A stretch of DNA of 9,700 nt from CAIXMG01 sp964550225 (GTDB lineage: Bacteria > Patescibacteriota > Minisyncoccia > Phycocordibacterales > UBA1006): assembly GCA_964550225.1 (NCBI GenBank), contig CAZJXT010000019.1:1-9700 (forward strand), read 5' to 3'. The notes beneath the pieces were generated by a model. It was not told the origin of the DNA, did not search any database, and saw nothing but the letters and a program-made list of their open reading frames with translations. Shown one piece after another: positions 5,754 to 9,700 of the stretch. Position numbers and translations under genes: made by a program. The stretch's first letter is position 1; each line of letters begins with the position of its first letter.

Positions 5754-6098
5754 TTTTTCGTTCATTAAGATAATAAAAGATGTTCCAAGTATAGCACACA
5801 CGATATCAATAATAGTGTCACCAGTCCCGCCAAATGCAATCCATGCTGGCATAAAACGATGTCCTATACGTTCAAACACTTCCCAAAGAATCGCAATTCC
5901 TAAAGTAGTTACTAATACACGTGAACTATTTCTACGAAATAATGCATATCCTACTAATCCAAGCCCAAGTCCTCCAACAATATGCATTGCCCAATCAAAC
6001 CACCAAAAAGTATAATAAAGTGAGAATTTTTGGGCAATAAAATGAATCCCGATTACCGCTGCAATGACAACTATTCCTTGAAAAAGGTGTTTTTTCAT
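5751..6098 (-). CDS. Small polytopic membrane protein (DUF2238/VanZ-like)
   Basis: A 115-aa protein with about four hydrophobic segments: 6-24, 32-54, 64-74 and 94-111. Between them it keeps FDWAMHIVGGLGLGLVGY (34-51), a polar Glu pair in LWEVFER (71-77) and DTIIDIVCAILG (93-104). This WxxH-GG, WExxE and DTxxD pattern is typical of small DUF2238/YjdF or VanZ-like inner-membrane proteins, whose biochemical role is not settled. The polar residues facing the bilayer could form an active or binding site. It leads the three-gene minus-strand cluster and has its own extended -10 promoter 6 nt before the ATG. Confidence 0.7.
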   Translation of the reverse strand: MKKHLFQGIVVIAAVIGIHFIAQKFSLYYTFWWFDWAMHIVGGLGLGLVGYALFRRNSSRVLVTTLGIAILWEVFERIGHRFMPAWIAFGGTGDTIIDIVCAILGTSFIILMNEK

Positions 6099-6104
6099 AA
6101 AATC

Positions 6105-6113
6105 AGTATACCA
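6105..6113 (-). promoter_or_regulatory. Extended -10 promoter fused to the small-RNA terminator
   Basis: The minus strand reads TGG-TATACT-GATTTT-ATG. TATACT matches 5 of 6 consensus bases, has the TGn extension, and is 6 nt before the ATG, so the transcript should start at the start codon. The T of TGn is the last T of the preceding terminator. No -35 box is visible. Confidence 0.7.
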
Positions 6114-6136
6114 AAAAACCCCGCGGAAGCGAGGTT
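6113..6136 (-). terminator. Intrinsic terminator of the putative small RNA
   Basis: The minus strand has AACCTCGC (6136-6129), loop TTCC, then GCGGGGTT (6124-6117), an 8-bp stem with one G-U pair, ending in a T-run through 6113. It stands upstream of a gene rather than after one, so it must end a transcript starting in the 6137-6309 region or read through from ndk. Confidence 0.88.
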
Positions 6137-6272
6137 ATCGGGTAGTCCTTGTACTCGTAAAAGAATCTGACAACATCATAAAGATGGTTGTCTTGAATCC
6201 TACCCCACGAGGCAGAATTACGCAGATTCCCTAAAAGAATTTTGTTCAGAAAACTTTTATGATACAAGAACT
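6113..6272 (-). ncRNA. Putative structured small RNA of about 160 nt
   Basis: No protein of quality is encoded between ndk and the membrane-protein gene, but the minus strand has a promoter (6287-6279), a structured body and a terminator (6136-6113). The predicted 5' end AGUUCUUGUAU (6272-6262) pairs with GUACAAGGACU (6154-6144) over 11 bp with two G-U pairs. Next inward, UAAAAG (6259-6254) pairs with CUUUUA (6163-6158), then UCUGA (6250-6246) with UCAGA (6170-6166), forming an interrupted rod. Inside are AAUUCUGCC/GGUAGGAUU (6219-6211, 6204-6196) and a hairpin based on CAAC-C-AUC/GAU-GUUG near 6190-6171. I recognise no Rfam family. A divergent 6S-like RNA is possible because the ends form a long interrupted stem, but no diagnostic sequence was found. 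Confidence 0.6.
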
Positions 6273-6278
6273 GGATTG

Positions 6279-6306
6279 AGTATAGCACGTTTTAGAAATT
6301 TGCAAA
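6279..6306 (-). promoter_or_regulatory. Promoter of the putative small RNA
   Basis: The minus strand has TGC-TATACT (6287-6279), an extended -10 with 5 of 6 matches. A -35-like TTTGCA (6306-6301) lies at 16-nt spacing. The predicted start is A6272 or G6271, exactly at the start of the 11-bp closing stem. Confidence 0.65.
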
Positions 6307-6308
6307 TT
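6297..6308. repeat. Perfect 12-bp palindrome over the small-RNA -35 region
   Basis: AATTTGCAAATT is self-complementary and spans the -35 of the small-RNA promoter and part of the ndk stop codon. It has the size and symmetry of a dimeric repressor half-site pair, but AT-rich palindromes of this length can arise by chance. Confidence 0.35.
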
Positions 6309-6774
6309 ATTCAAAAAGATCTGAATAAACTACTTCTTCTCCTAATTTTTTATATTCAAGAATTTCTTCTGGTTTAAAGAATCGAGCAATTTCAATTTCC
6401 CCATTTTCAACTGAATCCGAAGCATGTACTACGTTTGATTGCATACTCATAGCCAAATCGCCTCGAATAGTACCTCCTGCTGCATCAAATGCTTTTGTAG
6501 GGCCTACGATTGTTCGAATTGCAGAAACTGCTCCAGATCCTGAAAGCGCCATTACGATCACAGGAGCGCTTTTCATAAATTTTTGAATTCTTGGAAAAAA
6601 TGGTTTATCTGCAATATGAGCATAGTGTTCTGTTAACAACACGTCAGTTAAATGCATCATTTTCATTCCAATAATTTTTAAACCTTTTCTTTCAAAACGA
6701 TTAATAATTTCACCTACCAAATTGCGTTGAATAGCATCTGGTTTAATAATGATAAGAGATTTTTCATGTTGCAT
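6307..6774 (-). CDS. ndk: Nucleoside diphosphate kinase
   Basis: A 155-aa enzyme that transfers the gamma-phosphate from NTPs to NDPs through a phospho-histidine, balancing nucleotide pools. EKSLIIIKPDAIQRNLVGEII (4-24) is the family N-terminus with the conserved Lys11. Arg87 (SAIRTIVGPT) and GTIRGDLA (101-108) give the nucleotide-binding arginines. NVVHASDS (114-121) carries the catalytic His117, with Ala replacing the common Gly. The Kpn loop PFFPR is present. Length is slightly above the usual 135-150 because of the C-terminal tail. The extended -10 box lies 8 nt before the ATG, so the mRNA is predicted near-leaderless. No terminator follows before the small-RNA promoter, so readthrough into that RNA is possible. 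Confidence 0.97.
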   Translation of the reverse strand: MQHEKSLIIIKPDAIQRNLVGEIINRFERKGLKIIGMKMMHLTDVLLTEHYAHIADKPFFPRIQKFMKSAPVIVMALSGSGAVSAIRTIVGPTKAFDAAGGTIRGDLAMSMQSNVVHASDSVENGEIEIARFFKPEEILEYKKLGEEVVYSDLFE

Positions 6775-6782
6775 AGAACGTC

Positions 6783-6791
6783 ACTATACCA
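6783..6791 (-). promoter_or_regulatory. Extended -10 promoter of ndk, fused to the upstream terminator
   Basis: The minus strand reads TGG-TATAGT, then 8 nt, then ATG. The T of TGn is the end of the T-run of the SIMPL-gene terminator. The expected start is about 2 nt before the ATG. Confidence 0.65.
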
Positions 6792-6818
6792 AAAAACCTG
6801 GGAATTTACCAGGTTTTT
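6791..6818 (-). terminator. Intrinsic terminator of the SIMPL-domain gene
   Basis: The minus strand has AAAAACCTGG (6818-6809), loop TAAATTC, CCAGGTTTTT (6801-6792) and a further T, a 10-bp perfect stem and a T6 run. It begins 8 nt after the stop codon. Confidence 0.92.
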
Positions 6819-6825
6819 GAAAACA

Positions 6826-7545
6826 TTATTTTAGTTTAAATGTTGCACGCACGGTTACTGAAATATCTTTTTCTATTTTAGAAGTATCATATTGTCCATA
6901 TTCCCCATTATCAATCGCTCCTCGAGATAATACCTGCACCACTCCACTTGAGGCTGAGGCAAGTTTTCCAACTCGAGATCCTGAAGATTTAGACATAGCA
7001 CTCGCACGAGCTTTTGCATCACTAATTGCATCGGTGAGCAATGTCACACGTGCCTCATTAAGCTTTGAGTAATAATATTCTACTGAATCGGTTTGATAAA
7101 ACACTCCTTGAGCAACTAACTGATCAACTTGTTTTGCTATAACCGTAAGACCGTTTACATCCTCTGATTTAACTTCGATGTTTTGTCGCAAGGTGTATCG
7201 TTTTGGAGCATTCGTATCTTGATTCCATTCTTCATTGACAACAATCGGAGTAATTGTAATCGCAGTATCAGGAATACCCTTGAGTCGCATGAATGCTTGA
7301 ACCAGTTTCAAATCGTTTCCAATTTGAGCATACCCTGTTTTTAATTCAGATGCATAAACACTGCGAGTAAGACTTGATCGCCAAATAACATTATCTGCGT
7401 TTACTTGCATCTTTGCAGAACCTGTTACGGTTAATGTGTTTGATCCTGTTGTTTTTGTGGTATAAAACACACCTCCAATAATAACTGCGAGGATTAATCC
7501 TATTGCTAATACTATCGCTTGTTTTTGATTAAAAAATTCTTTCAT
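6826..7545 (-). CDS. SIMPL-domain (DUF541) membrane-anchored protein
   Basis: A 239-aa envelope protein. Residues 9-29 form an uncleaved-looking membrane anchor (AIVLAIGLILAVIIGG). The rest is a SIMPL domain, starting with TLTVTGSAKMQVNADNVIW (37-55), continuing with a GIPDTAITITPIVVNEEW segment (about 90-108), LRQNIEVKSEDVNGL and the helix ARVTLLTDAISDAKARASAMSKSSG (166-190), and ending in ISVTVRATFKL. SIMPL proteins include the periplasmic E. coli YggE and mammalian IRAK1BP1; functions range from stress tolerance to multimeric channel-like assemblies and are not fixed by sequence. It is monocistronic, with its own -10 box 6 nt before the ATG and its own terminator. Confidence 0.88.
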   Translation of the reverse strand: MKEFFNQKQAIVLAIGLILAVIIGGVFYTTKTTGSNTLTVTGSAKMQVNADNVIWRSSLTRSVYASELKTGYAQIGNDLKLVQAFMRLKGIPDTAITITPIVVNEEWNQDTNAPKRYTLRQNIEVKSEDVNGLTVIAKQVDQLVAQGVFYQTDSVEYYYSKLNEARVTLLTDAISDAKARASAMSKSSGSRVGKLASASSGVVQVLSRGAIDNGEYGQYDTSKIEKDISVTVRATFKLK

Positions 7546-7551
7546 ATTTTT

Positions 7552-7560
7552 ATTATATCA
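7552..7560 (-). promoter_or_regulatory. Extended consensus -10 giving a leaderless SIMPL mRNA
   Basis: The minus strand reads TGA-TATAAT-AAAAAT-ATG. The -10 is perfect, carries the TGn extension, and is 6 nt before the start codon, so transcription should start on the ATG. The T of TGn is the final base of the fusA terminator T-run. No -35 is seen. Confidence 0.75.
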
Positions 7561-7584
7561 AAAAATCCCCTTAAGGGAAATTTT
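7560..7584 (-). terminator. Intrinsic terminator of fusA
   Basis: The minus strand has AATTTCCC, loop TTAA, then GGGGATT running into a six-T tract (7565-7560). The core CCCTTAAGGG is palindromic. It begins about 9 nt after the fusA stop and ends inside the next promoter. Confidence 0.85.
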
Positions 7585-7592
7585 GTTTTTGC

Positions 7593-9700
7593 TTATTTAC
7601 GATTCTTGATGATTTCTTCTGCTACGTTTCGTGGAACGATATCATAGCGAGTGAATTCCATCGTAAATGATCCTCGTCCTTCGGTCATAGATCGAAGTGA
7701 GTTCATATATCCGAACATTTCAGCAAGTGGCATAATCGCACGAACAGCTTTCACCATTCCTCGATCATCTACCCCTTCAATCATTCCTCGTTTTGATGAC
7801 ACGTTTCCAGTAATATCCCCAAGGAATTTTTCTGGAATAGTAATTTCTACTTTCATCATTGGTTCGAGGATTACCGGAGAAGCTTTTGCAAGAGCTTCTT
7901 GCATCGCTTGTGACGCGGCAACTTTGAAGGCAATTTCACTTGAGTCTACATCGTGAGATGATCCGTCAAACAAATCTGCTGAAATGTTAGTCATTTGGTA
8001 TCCTGCCAACACTCCTCGCTGCATTCCTTCTTTCAATCCTTTTTCAACTGGAGCAATAAATTCTTGTGGAATAACCCCTCCTTTGATGTTGTTGATGAAT
8101 TCGAACCCTTCTGAACGTTTTACGTTCTTTGGAAGATCTTCTGGATTCACATTGAGATCCATTGGTTTGATTCGGATTTTTACGTGACCATATTGTCCTT
8201 TACCTCCTGATTGTTTTACATACTTGTTATCTACTTCAGCAGTTCCTGTAATCGTTTCTTTGTATGCTACTTGAGGTCGTCCTACGTTTGCCTCTACTCC
8301 GAACTCTCGTTTCATACGATCAACGATAATATCCAAGTGAAGTTCTCCCATTCCCCAGATAATAGTATCTCCTGTTTCAGGATCTGAAGTTACTCGGAAA
8401 GTAGGGTCTTCTGATGCAAGACGACTGAGAGCCATACCCATTTTTTCTTGATCGGCTTTTGTTTTTGGTTCAATTTTCAATGACACTACTGGTTCTGGAA
8501 TTTTAATCTCTTCGAGAATAATAGGGTGTGCTGGATCACACAACGTATCTGAAGTAGTAGTTTCTTTTAATCCTACCGCAGCAGCAATTTCTCCTGCGAA
8601 AACTTTTTTCACTTCTTCTCGTTCGTTTGCATGCATTCGCAAAATTCGTCCGATACGTTCCTTGTTTCCTGTTCGTGTGTTCAAAATGTATGAACCTGCT
8701 TCCAAGGTTCCAGAATACACACGGAAGAAAATCAATTGTCCTACGAATGGATCGGTTGCTACCTTGAACGCGAGAGCTGCCAATGGTGCTTCATCAGATG
8801 CTTTTCGTGTTTCTTCTGTTCCAGTATCAGGATTAATTCCTTTATTGTCAGCCAAATCAGTTGGCGCTGGAAGGTAATCTACTACCGCATCGAGAGCAAG
8901 TTGTACTCCTTTGTTTTTCAATGCTGTTCCTGTAAATACGGGAACAAGATCGTTTGCAATAGTTGCTTTTCGAGCAACTCGTTTCAAATCGTCAATTGGG
9001 AAATCTGTTTTTCCATCAAGAAATTCCATCATCATTGTTTCATCGTGCTCTACGATTTTTTCAATAAGAATTGCATGATATTTTTCTGCATCAGCTTTGA
9101 GATTTTCAGGAATTTCTTTTTCAACAACATCAGATCCCATGTTTCCTTCGAAATAGTATGCTTTCATTTTCAAGAGATCTACCACTCCTTCCATGTGTTC
9201 TTCTTCACCAATTGGAATTTGGAATCGAACTGCATTTTTTGTAAGACGATCGATGATTGATGCGAAAGATCGTTCAAATGATGCTCCTGTTCGATCAAGT
9301 TTGTTGATGAAACAAATTCGAGGCACTTTTCCTTCGTCAGCGTAACGCCAGTTTGTTTCTGATTGTGGTTCCACTCCGGCTACTCCGTCGAATACTACGA
9401 GCGCTCCATCGAGTACGCGCAAAGAACGTCGCACTTCGATAGTGAAGTCGATGTGTCCTGGGGTATCAATTACGTTAAATCGATATTTTTTGTTTTTATC
9501 TTTTTTGTCGGCTACATAAGTAGGTGTCCAAAAACAAGTAGTCGCAGCAGAGGTAATGGTAATTCCTCGCTCTTTTTCTTGCTCCATCCAGTCCATGGTT
9601 GCTTCACCTTCGTGCACTTCACCAATTTTGTGGGACATACCGGTATAGAACAAAATACGTTCTGAGGTAGTAGTTTTACCCGCATCGATGTGGGCAATAA
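7593..9700 (-). CDS. fusA: Elongation factor G, 5' end cut by the window edge
   Basis: 701 residues of EF-G, the GTPase that drives ribosomal translocation, are visible. The frame is open to the window edge, so only about 15 N-terminal residues are missing. An internal TTG at 9653 is not the start, because the P-loop AHIDAGKTTTSER is read upstream of it. Further motifs in visible-fragment numbering are RGITITSAATT (switch I, 44-54), DTPGH (78-82), NKLD (132-135) and a G5-like GTALKNKG. Domain IV carries KQSGGKGQYGHV and SSHDVDSSEIAFKVA. Domain V ends with RGSFTMEFTRYDIVP. The segment between the switch I Trp and DTPGH is Lys-rich and about five residues longer than in E. coli. A terminator follows, so tuf is not cotranscribed downstream. 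Confidence 0.97.
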   Translation of the reverse strand, partial: IAHIDAGKTTTSERILFYTGMSHKIGEVHEGEATMDWMEQEKERGITITSAATTCFWTPTYVADKKDKNKKYRFNVIDTPGHIDFTIEVRRSLRVLDGALVVFDGVAGVEPQSETNWRYADEGKVPRICFINKLDRTGASFERSFASIIDRLTKNAVRFQIPIGEEEHMEGVVDLLKMKAYYFEGNMGSDVVEKEIPENLKADAEKYHAILIEKIVEHDETMMMEFLDGKTDFPIDDLKRVARKATIANDLVPVFTGTALKNKGVQLALDAVVDYLPAPTDLADNKGINPDTGTEETRKASDEAPLAALAFKVATDPFVGQLIFFRVYSGTLEAGSYILNTRTGNKERIGRILRMHANEREEVKKVFAGEIAAAVGLKETTTSDTLCDPAHPIILEEIKIPEPVVSLKIEPKTKADQEKMGMALSRLASEDPTFRVTSDPETGDTIIWGMGELHLDIIVDRMKREFGVEANVGRPQVAYKETITGTAEVDNKYVKQSGGKGQYGHVKIRIKPMDLNVNPEDLPKNVKRSEGFEFINNIKGGVIPQEFIAPVEKGLKEGMQRGVLAGYQMTNISADLFDGSSHDVDSSEIAFKVAASQAMQEALAKASPVILEPMMKVEITIPEKFLGDITGNVSSKRGMIEGVDDRGMVKAVRAIMPLAEMFGYMNSLRSMTEGRGSFTMEFTRYDIVPRNVAEEIIKNRK

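Noticed and set aside
6140..6272. Assignment of the small RNA to SRP RNA, tmRNA or RNase P RNA
   Set aside because: The SRP GGAA-loop domain, a tmRNA tRNA-like end with resume codon, and the RNase P core motifs are not seen, and the length is wrong for the last two.
6103..6288. A 61-codon minus-strand reading frame over the intergenic region downstream of ndk
   Set aside because: It begins inside the -10 promoter element, shows no family resemblance, covers a strong terminator hairpin and ends after it. The structured-RNA interpretation explains the region better.
8736..9260. A 174-codon plus-strand reading frame antisense to fusA
   Set aside because: It lies fully opposite a canonical EF-G gene, is rich in Cys, Phe and Ser as expected of a shadow frame, and has no promoter or family similarity.
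260..9700. Alternative genetic code (TGA recoded to Gly or Trp, as in some CPR lineages)
   Set aside because: No stop in the window is TGA, but no TGA interrupts the conserved proteins either, and Gly and Trp are encoded by their usual codons. The standard code is sufficient, and twelve stops are too few to infer anything from the lack of TGA.
1..9700. Mobile element, CRISPR array or defence system
   Set aside because: There are no direct-repeat arrays, terminal inverted repeats with transposase, integrase, Cas or restriction-modification genes. All genes share similar base and codon use.

Overview
The window looks like a chromosomal housekeeping stretch from a Candidate Phyla Radiation (Patescibacteria) bacterium, most likely of the Parcubacteria/Paceibacteria group. 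This placement is inference from several traits: AT-rich DNA, Arg codons dominated by CGA/CGT, very short spacers, small single-domain proteins, lineage-typical envelope proteins (a DUF11-like surface protein with one C-terminal membrane anchor, and a SIMPL-domain protein), and no recognisable Shine-Dalgarno sequence at any start. The standard genetic code applies: all twelve stops are TAA or TAG, and the reading frames are open without reading TGA as an amino acid. No phage, insertion sequence, CRISPR array or defence system was seen.

Layout, left to right. A tRNA-Asn(GTT) gene on the minus strand (48-122) follows a promoter and a hairpin leader. Positions 1-47 hold nothing I can support. 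Next on the minus strand are an orphan Cys/Tyr/Trp-rich lipoprotein (260-625) and a secreted, membrane-anchored surface protein (694-1773), each with its own promoter and terminator. truB (1800-2567, minus) is back to back with infC (2624-3154, plus). infC has its own terminator, and a second strong promoter drives rpmI-rplT (3205-3756). rplT converges on a minus-strand cluster across a shared bidirectional terminator. In transcription order that cluster is a small membrane protein (6098-5751), a beta-CASP metallo-beta-lactamase ribonuclease (5741-4365) and a SLOG/LOG-like nucleotide-binding protein (4346-3777). Upstream of it, 6113-6272 encodes no convincing protein but looks like an independent structured small RNA of about 160 nt, with its own promoter, self-pairing ends and terminator. 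Further right, all on the minus strand, are ndk (6307-6774), a SIMPL-domain protein (6826-7545) and fusA (7593 to the window edge, start missing).

Most genes serve translation or RNA metabolism: tRNA, TruB, IF3, L35, L20, EF-G and the beta-CASP RNase. NDK supplies NTPs, and three or four proteins belong to the envelope. The notable feature is the expression architecture. In nine genes a -10 hexamer lies only 6-11 nt before the start codon, so transcription should begin at or within about 5 nt of the ATG (leaderless or nearly so). In several cases the U-tract of the preceding terminator runs directly into an extended -10 element, giving a compact terminator-promoter-ATG unit. I found no clear multi-gene system of a new type. 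The best candidates for something undescribed are the small RNA and this leaderless terminator-promoter relay.
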